From assembly GCA_023417065.1 (NCBI GenBank), contig JAEZGH010000134.1, positions 100,866 through 164,865 of the forward strand: 64,000 nt of DNA. The letters run 5' to 3'. A program made the translations under genes and the position numbers. The notes beneath the pieces are model-generated. The model worked only from the letters and a program-made list of their open reading frames with translations, was not told the origin of the DNA and ran no database searches. Numbering within the stretch: the first letter of the stretch is position 1; every line of letters starts with the position of its first letter. This document shows, piece after piece, positions 43,933 to 52,455 of the stretch. The stretch is from Bacteroidota bacterium (GTDB taxonomy: Bacteria; Bacteroidota; Bacteroidia; Cytophagales; Cyclobacteriaceae).

Positions 43933-45306
43933 TTATGCTTCTTTAACCTGAAGGAGGCGGGACGCGTCTTGGTAAACATCGGGCTGGTGAACAAGCCATG
44001 CGGCACCGAGGGCTGATCCCCGCGGATGATCCGATGTCAGGATAGTGCGATCACCCATCTCTCGTTTTAGTATCTCGATAAACAGCGGGCTCTTGCAGAA
44101 GCCGCCTACGACGATGATGTTTCGTATTTCACGTTGGCGGTCAACCAGGTCTATGGAAAGCATCTGCCAATGAACGAGGCAACGCATCAATTGGTGTTGT
44201 GCTTCTTCGTACGAGTCAAAGCGCTCATAGCTGAAGTAGCCTTGCTTTTCAATCCGCGGTCCTGATCCATCCATTGCCAGAGGAGAAAACCTTTTATGTA
44301 CATCGTTTCCCTGCACAAGGGCGGAATATATGCGTTCGTCAAACGCAACATCCTTATGGGCATCCCGGTTCATGCCGAAGTGATCTGCCAGCGCTTTCTG
44401 CTGGACTTCATATTCATGTCCCAGGAATATCCGGGATGCTTTTACAGGCTTTCCCTCATGGGTCAGGTAACTCAGACAATCCTGTTCAAGCTCACCTGAA
44501 GTTAGCGGACTCGTGTTGAATGGGTTGAAGCAAATGTTCCAGGTACCGGTAGACAGTAAAAGGAACGGTTCATTCATCGTAACGAGATAGGGCATAAGAG
44601 CTGCAGAACTGTCGTGAACACCGCAGCCGAAGGTGATATCTCTACCATAAAATTCCATCGTAAATGAGTCTGAGGGCAACGTAACCGGCGGGAACAGCTT
44701 TGTAATTCCTTCCGACACCGCCCATTTATGATAGTCCATCCGGTGGAAGTCCCACAACATGGTATGACATCCAATACTGGTAATGTCGCACATTTTCTTC
44801 CCGGTAAGAAGGAATGGAAAATATTGTGGAAAATGAAGAAGCGTCTTCGTGTGCGAGAAATGATCCGCCTTCGCCAACTTAAGCCAGTACGCCTGTAAGC
44901 CTGAATTCAACATTCCCAGCCATGGTGATGCCGTTGTTTCAGGGATACGGCCATCGATGTCGTGATCCGACTTGAACTGATGCTCCAGTTCCTCAGGAAA
45001 ACGCTTGAGATAATTGTAAAACGGCTTCAATGCGGTACCCGAATTATCCAGGCACACAAGGCTGGCGCCGTAGCCCGAGAAGTTAACATGTGTAATCGCG
45101 TGACGTTGGTCTGAAAAAAAATAGTCTACCATTTCGCGAATCCACGTTACCAGTCTTTCCAGGTCTTCACAAGGGAACCCATCATCATCGACTATTTCAG
45201 GGAGTGTAGTTGTTTTTTCTTCGAGGACGTGGAACGTCTCGTCAAATACGAGCGCTTTCTTGGTGGTTTTTCCAATATCAAAGATTAGCGTGCGAGTTTG
45301 TTTCAA
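43933..45306 (-). CDS. rhaB: FGGY-family rhamnulokinase (L-rhamnulose/L-fuculose kinase type)
   Basis: A 457-residue kinase starting at TTG 45306 (MKQTRTLIFDIGKTTKKALV). The ATP-phosphate motif (FDIGKTTKK) at the very N-terminus supports this start. Other FGGY features are VNFSGYGASLVCLDNSG, FGCGVHDSSAALMPYL, LLLSTGTWNICFNPF and the adenosine motif NIIVVGGFCKSPLFIEIL, with GSALGAAWL at the end. It should phosphorylate L-rhamnulose to L-rhamnulose 1-phosphate, the substrate of the rhaEW product. It is divergent from the isomerase gene with a 275-bp regulatory spacer. Sugar specificity is inferred from the neighbouring isomerase and aldolase; FGGY kinases for fuculose look similar. Confidence 0.88.
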   Translation of the reverse strand: MKQTRTLIFDIGKTTKKALVFDETFHVLEEKTTTLPEIVDDDGFPCEDLERLVTWIREMVDYFFSDQRHAITHVNFSGYGASLVCLDNSGTALKPFYNYLKRFPEELEHQFKSDHDIDGRIPETTASPWLGMLNSGLQAYWLKLAKADHFSHTKTLLHFPQYFPFLLTGKKMCDITSIGCHTMLWDFHRMDYHKWAVSEGITKLFPPVTLPSDSFTMEFYGRDITFGCGVHDSSAALMPYLVTMNEPFLLLSTGTWNICFNPFNTSPLTSGELEQDCLSYLTHEGKPVKASRIFLGHEYEVQQKALADHFGMNRDAHKDVAFDERIYSALVQGNDVHKRFSPLAMDGSGPRIEKQGYFSYERFDSYEEAQHQLMRCLVHWQMLSIDLVDRQREIRNIIVVGGFCKSPLFIEILKREMGDRTILTSDHPRGSALGAAWLVHQPDVYQDASRLLQVKEA

Positions 45307-45486
45307 GGCGTCGAAAATATTCTAATGGTTGGAAAAAATCCGGACTTAAACAACACCCCGCGTCGCCCCAGAATTCTCCGGGGGACACGAAGCCTAAAAC
45401 CCAGACCAAACCCATCAAAGCAAAAAAAGAATAAAGAAACGGGTATCCTGCTATATGCTGGAAAGATCAGGACACCCAAAATAGCG

Positions 45487-45581
45487 TAATCATGCAATTT
45501 GCCGACTGTCGCATAGTTTAGACTCAATCGTAAGGGTAATTCAATGGTTCTTTATAATTTCCAGAATATAATCACGCAATT
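45487..45581. promoter_or_regulatory. Direct repeat TAATCAYGCAATT in the rhaB/rhaI divergent spacer
   Basis: TAATCATGCAATT (45487-45499) and TAATCACGCAATT (45569-45581) differ at one base and are 82 bp apart, about eight helical turns. The second copy ends exactly before the isomerase ATG. They may be regulator sites allowing looping, or a remnant of duplication. No regulator is known to bind this word. Confidence 0.4.
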
Positions 45582-46862
45582 ATGGACATACTGCGCGAAA
45601 TACAAGACTTCAACTCCAACAGTATTCAACGGCATGATAGGCAGGTAGAATACTTTCGGCAGTTTCTGCAGCTTGAGAATGATCGATGGAACGATCTGCT
45701 CACGAAAGTTGAGGATCTGCAAATAGCGGTACCCAGTTGGGCGCTTGGTACCGGTGGAACGCGCTTTGGTCGCTTCCCCGGAGGTGGTGAACCCCGGAAC
45801 CTTGAGGAGAAAATCGAAGACGTCGGACTGCTTCATAAACTCAGTCGAGCTACCGACTCTATATCGCTGCACATCCCGTGGGACATCCCGGATGATCCTG
45901 CGTCGGTGAAAGCATTACTTGCTGCGCATGAACTCACCATTGATGCGGTAAACTCGAACACGTTTCAGGATCAGAAGGACCAGAACTTTTCATATAAATA
46001 CGGATCGCTGTGTCATACCGACTCCGCTATACGCCAGGAAGCAATAGCACACAATATTGACGTCATTGAACATGGCAAGTCACTTGGCAGCAACATGCTC
46101 AGCGTGTGGCTGGCTGACGGATCCAACTTTCCAGGCCAACACAATTTCAGAAAAGCGTATCAGCGAACGCTTGAGTCACTCGTTGAAATTTACCAGGCGA
46201 TGCCTTCCGACTGGACGATGCTACTTGAATACAAACCCTATGAACCACATTTCTATTCAATGGTGTTGCCCGACTGGGGTACGTCACTAAAGATGTGCGA
46301 AGCCATCGGCGACCGGTCTCATGTGCTCGTCGACCTTGGACATCATCTTCCAAACACAAACATCGAACAGATCGTGGCGCGACTCACGCACTACGGTCGC
46401 CTCGGAGGTTTTCATTTCAACGGCTCGCAATATGGCGACGACGATCTCACAACCGGAGCAATTAAGCCATTTCAACTGTTCTTGATTTTTATTGAACTGA
46501 TAGCCTCTGCAAATGATCCATCGGTGAAGAACCCGCGTGTGGCTTATATGATCGATGCAAGTCATAATACCAAAGATCCGCTCATAGATCTTTTGATGTC
46601 GCTGGAAAATATCCGGTCAGCCTATGCAAAGGCGTTGCTCGTGGATTATGCGCAGCTTGAGCGCGCGCAGTCTGAGAATGACGTAGCCGGAGCAGAACTT
46701 CTATTCCAGCAGGCGTTTCAATGCGATGTGCGCCCACTTCTTGCGGCAGCACGACTCCGGTCCGGCGGATGCCTCGACCCTGTTTCATTCTTCCGGGAAA
46801 GGAATATTCGGGAAAAACTTGTTTCACAACGCGGAAAACTTTCCGTTGCAACTGGTCTCTGA
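45582..46862 (+). CDS. rhaI: L-rhamnose isomerase of the TIM-barrel RhaI type
   Basis: A 426-residue cytoplasmic protein matching the 'L-rhamnose catabolism isomerase' group, which is distinct from the E. coli RhaA type. Features are VPSWALGTGGTRFGRFPGGG, ISLHIPWDIPDDPASVKALL, SNMLSVWLADGSNFPGQHNF, LEYKPYEPHFYSMVLPDWGT, VLVDLGHHLPNTNIEQIVAR and GGFHFNGSQYGDDDLTTGAI. These include the Glu/Asp/His ligands expected for the divalent metals of the barrel. It converts L-rhamnose to L-rhamnulose. The stop is followed after 2 bp by the transporter ATG, so the two genes form an operon. Confidence 0.93.
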   Translation: MDILREIQDFNSNSIQRHDRQVEYFRQFLQLENDRWNDLLTKVEDLQIAVPSWALGTGGTRFGRFPGGGEPRNLEEKIEDVGLLHKLSRATDSISLHIPWDIPDDPASVKALLAAHELTIDAVNSNTFQDQKDQNFSYKYGSLCHTDSAIRQEAIAHNIDVIEHGKSLGSNMLSVWLADGSNFPGQHNFRKAYQRTLESLVEIYQAMPSDWTMLLEYKPYEPHFYSMVLPDWGTSLKMCEAIGDRSHVLVDLGHHLPNTNIEQIVARLTHYGRLGGFHFNGSQYGDDDLTTGAIKPFQLFLIFIELIASANDPSVKNPRVAYMIDASHNTKDPLIDLLMSLENIRSAYAKALLVDYAQLERAQSENDVAGAELLFQQAFQCDVRPLLAAARLRSGGCLDPVSFFRERNIREKLVSQRGKLSVATGL

Positions 46863-46864
46863 AT

Positions 46865-47908
46865 ATGGGTGTAATTATTGGTGTCATTCTCCATGCTCTG
46901 GGTGGATTCGCTTCGGGAAGTTTCTATATACCATATAAGAAAGTTAAAGGCTGGGCCTGGGAAAGCTATTGGCTTACCGGTGGGCTCTTCTCCTGGATAT
47001 TTGCTCCCATTGTGTTCGGCCTCGCTACCGTCGCGAATCTTTTTTCGGTACTGGGAGATGCTCCTGGCGAAAGCATATTCTGGTGTTATGTGATGGGCAT
47101 GCTGTGGGGCGTCGGCGGTCTCACCTTCGGACTTTCCATGAGGTATCTGGGCCTGTCCTTGGGAATGTCAATCGCACTTGGGTACTGCTCCTTTTTTGGG
47201 ACGCTGATCCCGCCCTTCTGGTACGGAACGCTTGGCGAACTCTTTCAGACGAGATCCGGTGTGATGATCATACTCGGGTTGTTTGTCTGCCTTGCCGGAA
47301 TCGCTATCTGCGGATGGGCAGGGATGCGCAAGGAGAAGGAATTGCCCGATGAACAAAAGAAAGAGACGATTCAGGAATTCAATTACTTCAAAGGATTGCT
47401 TGTCGCCACCTTTTCAGGGATTATGAGTTCCTGTATGGCGTTCGGATTGGCTGCCGGCAAACCCATCGCCGAACTTGCGGTCCAACAAGGTGCTGATCCG
47501 CTGTGGCAGAATAACGTCGTTCTCGTAATTGTGCTTCTGGGAGGATTGACCACGAATTTAGTATGGACAGTTTATCTCAACATTAAAAACAAAACCGGCA
47601 AAGATTACACGAATACGTCAACACCTTTGCTTTCAAATTATATCTTCTGCGCAATTGCAGGTATTACATGGTATCTGCAGTTTTTCTTCTACGGGATGGG
47701 GTCAACTCAAATGGGGAAGTATGACTTCTCAAGCTGGACGTTGCACATGGCGTTTATCATCATATTCAGTAACCTCTGGGGGCTTTATTTCCGCGAATGG
47801 AAGGGATCGACGAAAACTACGCTGCGCATCATGATCGTTGGAATTGCCGTTGTGATTCTTTCAACAATTGTGGTTGGCTACGGCAATTATCTCGGATCCC
47901 TCGAATAG
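46865..47908 (+). CDS. rhaT: L-rhamnose/proton symporter RhaT
   Basis: The start is the ATG at 46865 (MGVIIGVILHALGGFASGSF), 2 bp after the isomerase stop; the upstream extension of the frame only overlaps the isomerase. The protein has 347 residues and about ten membrane helices. RhaT signatures are ASGSFYIPYKKVKGWAWESY, IFAPIVFGLATVANLFSVLG, WGVGGLTFGLSMRYLGLSLG, FSGIMSSCMAFGLAAGKPIA and TQMGKYDFSSWTLHMAFIII. It imports free L-rhamnose, released by the rhamnosidases in the periplasm, across the cytoplasmic membrane with protons. Confidence 0.95.
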   Translation: MGVIIGVILHALGGFASGSFYIPYKKVKGWAWESYWLTGGLFSWIFAPIVFGLATVANLFSVLGDAPGESIFWCYVMGMLWGVGGLTFGLSMRYLGLSLGMSIALGYCSFFGTLIPPFWYGTLGELFQTRSGVMIILGLFVCLAGIAICGWAGMRKEKELPDEQKKETIQEFNYFKGLLVATFSGIMSSCMAFGLAAGKPIAELAVQQGADPLWQNNVVLVIVLLGGLTTNLVWTVYLNIKNKTGKDYTNTSTPLLSNYIFCAIAGITWYLQFFFYGMGSTQMGKYDFSSWTLHMAFIIIFSNLWGLYFREWKGSTKTTLRIMIVGIAVVILSTIVVGYGNYLGSLE

Positions 47909-47967
47909 CAGGTAAGTAAAGGATTGAAAAGTCTTTGTGGTTAGCCATCATTGTTAACAAACTATCT

Positions 47968-49383
47968 ATGATGAGAATCGCGGTTATCCTGCTTTTTGTA
48001 GTTCTCGTGTCCGGACGAGAGACTTCCGGTCAAACGGTATCTGTCGACGATGGCGTTACTTTCCAAACCATTGAAGGCTTCGGAGGTTTTGGCGCCAAAA
48101 AAGTGTGGTGGGATCAGGGCCCATGGCACGACGCCGCGTATCTGAAGGAGACGATTGATAACCTTGGTGTGACTTTCTTTCGCACCCAGATTTACTGGGA
48201 TGGCGAACCTTCTAATGACAACGACGATCCCCAGGTGCTCAATCCTGCCGGTTTTAATTTTGGTCCGCAGAGCAACAACGGCAAACAGTTCCCCTTCATT
48301 CGCGATTTGCATGCAAAAGGCGCGAAGTTGATTGCAACAGTTTGGACACCACCGTTGTGGATGAAACTTCTGGATGAGCGAATTCCTGATGAATGCTACA
48401 ATTGCCGTCAATGCCCTATCGGAGGGGCGGGTCGTGAAATGTGCGGTGGTCGGTTGAATCCTGAGTATTACGAAGAGTTTGCCGAATACCTTGTAGCTTA
48501 TGTAAAAGTGTTGAAGCAGGAAACCGATGTTGATTTATACGCCATAAGCATTCAGAACGAACCTTATTTCGCGAACCCGTTTGAGTCCAATGTCGTGATG
48601 CCGGAAGAATATGGAGACCTGTTGAAAGTCGTCGCCACGCGATTCAAAAAGGAAGGGCTGACAACGAAATTTTTCGGTCCGGAACATATGGCGGAATGGT
48701 CATGGGGTGTTCAGCAGCGATATGTGCAGGAGATCCTGGCAGATCCCGACTTAAAGCCTTTGCTTGATATCTACGCCGTCCACGGCTATGTCGACGGGGT
48801 TGCCGCAGATTATGGATCCGCAGAAGGATGGACCGCGCTTTACAACAACATTACGGCAGCTCACGGCAAGCCGCTCTGGATGACCGAAACTTCTGATTTC
48901 AATCTTAAGGACTTTGACCTGGCCATGAGCATGGCAAAGGGATTGTATCTCGCACTTAAGTTTGGAAATATTTCGGCGTGGATATATTGGACGATGAATG
49001 ATGCGGTGGTGGTGAACAACCAAGTCACACCACTCGGATACGCATTCAAGAATTACTATCGATTCATACGCCCCGGTGCGGTTCGGATAGAGGCAGAAAG
49101 CTTCGATGCCGGTATATTGGCGGTGGCTTTTAAGCATCCTCAAACCAACGATCTGACCATTGTACTGATCAATCATACTAATGAAGCAAAAGCAGCTTCG
49201 TTGAATACCACGTTCAGTCATGGAGAACTTATGCTTTACCGCACTTCCCGTTCACAAAGTTGTGAGAATCTTGGTCCGGTACAGGGTGATCAGCTTACGC
49301 TTCCAGCGAACAGCATAAGCACCCTGACGACCATCACGGAAGGACAGGTCGTTGATATTAAAAAAAAAGTAGATACGAGATAG
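47968..49383 (+). CDS. GH30-family glycoside hydrolase (reading frame ends before its T9SS sorting domain)
   Basis: The signal peptide starts at ATG 47968 (MMRIAVILLFVVLVSG), 33 bases after the frame opens. The 471-residue product has a GH30-type (beta/alpha)8 domain plus side beta-domain. Acid/base Glu198 is in SIQNEPYF and nucleophile Glu307 in LWMTETSDF; TIEGFGGFGAKKVWW is the usual N-terminal strand. Residues ~375-465 form the side beta-sandwich. The frame stops at 49381-49383, shortly after a run of nine A, while the T9SS C-terminal domain continues in the -1 frame (next entry). Activity could be on beta-1,6-galactan, glucan or xylan; the subfamily cannot be set. It follows rhaT by ~60 bp. 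Confidence 0.85.
   Translation: MMRIAVILLFVVLVSGRETSGQTVSVDDGVTFQTIEGFGGFGAKKVWWDQGPWHDAAYLKETIDNLGVTFFRTQIYWDGEPSNDNDDPQVLNPAGFNFGPQSNNGKQFPFIRDLHAKGAKLIATVWTPPLWMKLLDERIPDECYNCRQCPIGGAGREMCGGRLNPEYYEEFAEYLVAYVKVLKQETDVDLYAISIQNEPYFANPFESNVVMPEEYGDLLKVVATRFKKEGLTTKFFGPEHMAEWSWGVQQRYVQEILADPDLKPLLDIYAVHGYVDGVAADYGSAEGWTALYNNITAAHGKPLWMTETSDFNLKDFDLAMSMAKGLYLALKFGNISAWIYWTMNDAVVVNNQVTPLGYAFKNYYRFIRPGAVRIEAESFDAGILAVAFKHPQTNDLTIVLINHTNEAKAASLNTTFSHGELMLYRTSRSQSCENLGPVQGDQLTLPANSISTLTTITEGQVVDIKKKVDTR
49360..49368 (+). promoter_or_regulatory. A9 slippery tract: candidate frameshift or transcriptional slippage site
   Basis: Reading ATT AAA AAA AAA GTA in frame, one step back (-1) or one extra A in the mRNA continues as KKKSRYEIALYPNP. 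That joins the GH30 enzyme directly to its T9SS sorting domain. Tracts of nine A are known to cause RNA-polymerase slippage and -1 ribosomal frameshifting in bacteria. A sequencing or assembly indel in the homopolymer, or a fixed mutation, is an equal alternative. Confidence 0.5.
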
Positions 49384-49607
49384 CTTTGTATCCCAATCCT
49401 GCATTGGGGAATATGTTGATCGAAGTTCCTGAAGGGGAGGGGATGGTAACCCTTAAAGTGATGGACCTGAAGGGAAGGCTGGTGCACGATGAAACGTTGA
49501 TTTATCAGCGCCACGAGCTTGACACACGTACATGGCCCTCAGGTGCATACCTGTTTCAGTTTTCCACGTCGCGAGCAATCACAACACATAGGATTATTAT
49601 TCCATAA
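49384..49607 (+). other. T9SS type A sorting domain (C-terminal part of the GH30 gene, -1 frame)
   Basis: In the -1 frame the sequence reads ALYPNPALGNMLIEVPEGEG, then VTLKVMDLKGRLV, WPSGAYLFQFS and HRIIIP. This is the standard layout of a Por-type secretion-tail domain: YPNP start, D-x-x-G-R-x-V middle, SG-x-Y and a short basic end. No start codon of its own is plausible except a TTG inside the domain, so it is the severed tail of the GH30 protein. With the tail the enzyme would be exported by T9SS and attached to the surface or released. Without it the protein would stay in the periplasm. Confidence 0.85.
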
Positions 49608-49738
49608 AGCTGGCCCCTGATTTTACAAATTTGCTTCAGAGAGGTATGCGATTGGCGAGGAGACTGTTGTCCTTGTCTCGCCAGGAAGAAAACAGGATAT
49701 TGCTGGGGTACCTTCCTAATTGAATTAATACGCTACAT

Positions 49739-52450
49739 ATGAAGCACCTTCTGATACCCTTTCTGCTCGTCATTGCGTTGGCGACAAATGCGCAAAAACT
49801 CAAAGTCTATGATCTCACGGTGGAGCATAAGACAAACCCTGTTGGTTTGCATGACCGGCATCCACGACTCAGCTGGAAGCTGCAGAGTGAAGGTAAAGAC
49901 ATCATGCAGACTGCATACATGATTCGTGTGGCCACATCTTCGGATTTCAGCAGGAGCAAAATCCTGTGGGAATCCGGACGGGTAGATTCCGATTCATCCG
50001 TTCTCATTTCATACAAGGGACCCGAGTTGAAATCGGGGAAGCGTTACTATTGGCAGGTAAAGGTTGCTGATAACCGGAAAAACGAGTCACCATGGAGTGA
50101 AACGGCATTTTGGGAGATGGGGCTGATCAATGATACTGATTGGAAGGGACGTTGGATTGAGCCGGTTCAGGATACGGTGTTGAATATTCCCGCGATGACA
50201 TTACGCCGCAAATTCCCTATTGAAAAGAAGGTTGTACGCGCGAGAGCCTATGTAACGGCTCATGGCCTTTACGAATTCTACGTTAATGGTCAGCGCGTAG
50301 GTGATCAGTTGCTCACGCCAGGATGGACTGCCTACGACGAACGCCTCCAGTATCAGGTGTATGATGTTACAAATCTGGTAAGACAGGGTGACAACGTGGT
50401 CGGCGCAATCCTCGGAGACGGATGGTACCGCGGACGTCTTGGGTGGGAGACAAACTGGGGTGTGTGGGGAAAGCGCATCGGACTATTCTGCCAGGTGAAC
50501 TTTGAATATGCCGACGGCACTTCATCATCCATGACAACTGACGATGCGTGGAAGAGTACTGCAGATGGCCCGATTGTCATGAACAGTATTTACGACGGGG
50601 AAACATACGATGCGCGCAAGGAATTGAAAGGCTGGTGTACTCCGGATTACAATGATTCATCATGGACACCGGTGAATCTTGTTCCCACCGGACACGAAAA
50701 GCTTGTTGCAACAGAGACGGTTCCGGTTAAACGAATTCAGGAACTGCAACCTAAAAAGATTTTCCGCACTCCGAACGGTACGCTTGTCGCCGACTTTGGT
50801 CAGAATATGGTGGGCTGGGTGCGGCTTAAGGTGTCAGGACCGGCCGGAACAGAAGTGATTGTTCGCCACGCCGAAGTGCTTGATAAGGAAGGCGAGTTCT
50901 ATACCCTGAACCTGAGGACAGCCAAGGCTACCATGACGTACATCCTCAAAGGAGAAGGCGAGGAAGTCTATGAGCCGCGATTCACCTTCTTTGGATTTCG
51001 TTACATCGCAGTTGAAGGCTTTCCGGGCGAGTTGCGGCCCGAAAATGTAACGGGCATTGTGATTCATTCTGATATGAAACCTACAGGAAAATTCGAATGC
51101 TCAGATCCGTTACTGAATCAGTTGCAGCACAATATCGTGTGGGGGCAGAAAGGCAACTTTGTGGATGTACCCACTGATTGTCCGCAACGCGATGAAAGAC
51201 TCGGATGGACCGGCGATGCTCAGGCGTTTTCGAGGACTGCCGCGTTCAACATGAATGTGGCTGCGTTCTTTACAAAGTGGTTAAAGGACCTGGCCGCAGA
51301 TCAATATCCCAATGGTATGGTTCCTTTCGTCGTTCCTGATGCCCTCGGAAACGCTGCAGGATCCACGGGATGGGCTGATGCTGCTACCATAATTCCCTGG
51401 GATATGTATCAGGTCTACGGTGACCGCCGTATCCTGGAGGTGCAATATCCCAGTATGAAAAAATGGGTGGATTTCATGAAGTCGCAAAGCCGCGATAATT
51501 TATGGAACTCTGGTTTTCACTTTGGAGACTGGTTGTTTTACCGCCCCGACGACGATAATAGTGGTCGCGCCGCTGTTACAGATACCTATCTGATTGCTCA
51601 ATGCTTCTTTGCTCATTCAACGCAGCTGCTGATCAAGACTGCTGAAGTACTAGGCAAGACGGAGGATGTCGCGACATATAGTGACTTGTTGAAGAACGTA
51701 AAAGACGCCTTCATGCGTGAGTACGTTACGCCAAGTGGTCGCCTTGTATCAGGAACACAGACAGCCTATGTTCTTGCCCTGGAGTTCGATATGCTTCCGG
51801 AGGAACTTCGAAAACAGGCTGCACAACGCCTGGTTGAAAATATCAAGAGCTATGACAATCACCTGACAACAGGTTTTCTGGGAACACCCTATTTGTGTCA
51901 CGCGCTAACGAAATGGGGTTATAACGACGTTGCTTATACGTTGTTGTTCCAGAAGTCTTATCCATCGTGGTTGTATCCTGTAACGCAAGGGGCAACGACA
52001 ATCTGGGAAAGATGGGACGGTCAGAAACCTGATGGTTCGTTTCAGACTATCGGCATGAATTCGTTTAACCATTATGCTTATGGTGCCATTGGCGACTGGA
52101 TGTATCGTATCGCGGGAGGTATCGAGATCGGCGCACCTGGTTACAGGAAAGTAATCATTCAGCCGCAGCCGCATGATAATCTTACATATGCAACGGCATC
52201 TCTTGAAAGTGCCTATGGATTGATTGAATCGCGCTGGCGCAGAGAAGGTACTCAGATTACAGTAGCAGTCACGATACCTCCGAATACAACTGCAGAAGTA
52301 TGGCTCCCGTACGCGGGACTCGAAACCGTGTTTGCCAATGCTTCCTCCAAAAAAGATCAACCCGTCCTACGGAACCCAAAACAGTATGGGAACCGCATCG
52401 CGTTTGAACTCGGCTCAGGTAAGTATGAATTTCGGTATCAGATGAAATAA
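49739..52450 (+). CDS. GH78 alpha-L-rhamnosidase, copy 1
   Basis: A 903-residue secreted enzyme with signal peptide (LLIPFLLVIALATNAQ). An N-terminal Fn3-like domain (LTVEHKTNPVGLHDRHPRLS) leads to the rhamnosidase N-terminal sandwich (YVTAHGLYEFYVNGQRVGDQ, DERLQYQVYDVTNLV). The (alpha/alpha)6 domain contains VPTDCPQRDERLGWTGDAQA, with the conserved Asp and general-acid Glu, and GATTIWERWDGQKPDGSF with the second catalytic Glu. The C-terminal beta-domain ends YRKVIIQPQP... It releases terminal alpha-L-rhamnose from plant polysaccharides or glycosides. Same strand as GH30, ~130 bp downstream. Confidence 0.95.
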   Translation: MKHLLIPFLLVIALATNAQKLKVYDLTVEHKTNPVGLHDRHPRLSWKLQSEGKDIMQTAYMIRVATSSDFSRSKILWESGRVDSDSSVLISYKGPELKSGKRYYWQVKVADNRKNESPWSETAFWEMGLINDTDWKGRWIEPVQDTVLNIPAMTLRRKFPIEKKVVRARAYVTAHGLYEFYVNGQRVGDQLLTPGWTAYDERLQYQVYDVTNLVRQGDNVVGAILGDGWYRGRLGWETNWGVWGKRIGLFCQVNFEYADGTSSSMTTDDAWKSTADGPIVMNSIYDGETYDARKELKGWCTPDYNDSSWTPVNLVPTGHEKLVATETVPVKRIQELQPKKIFRTPNGTLVADFGQNMVGWVRLKVSGPAGTEVIVRHAEVLDKEGEFYTLNLRTAKATMTYILKGEGEEVYEPRFTFFGFRYIAVEGFPGELRPENVTGIVIHSDMKPTGKFECSDPLLNQLQHNIVWGQKGNFVDVPTDCPQRDERLGWTGDAQAFSRTAAFNMNVAAFFTKWLKDLAADQYPNGMVPFVVPDALGNAAGSTGWADAATIIPWDMYQVYGDRRILEVQYPSMKKWVDFMKSQSRDNLWNSGFHFGDWLFYRPDDDNSGRAAVTDTYLIAQCFFAHSTQLLIKTAEVLGKTEDVATYSDLLKNVKDAFMREYVTPSGRLVSGTQTAYVLALEFDMLPEELRKQAAQRLVENIKSYDNHLTTGFLGTPYLCHALTKWGYNDVAYTLLFQKSYPSWLYPVTQGATTIWERWDGQKPDGSFQTIGMNSFNHYAYGAIGDWMYRIAGGIEIGAPGYRKVIIQPQPHDNLTYATASLESAYGLIESRWRREGTQITVAVTIPPNTTAEVWLPYAGLETVFANASSKKDQPVLRNPKQYGNRIAFELGSGKYEFRYQMK

Positions 52451-52455
52451 TAGTT

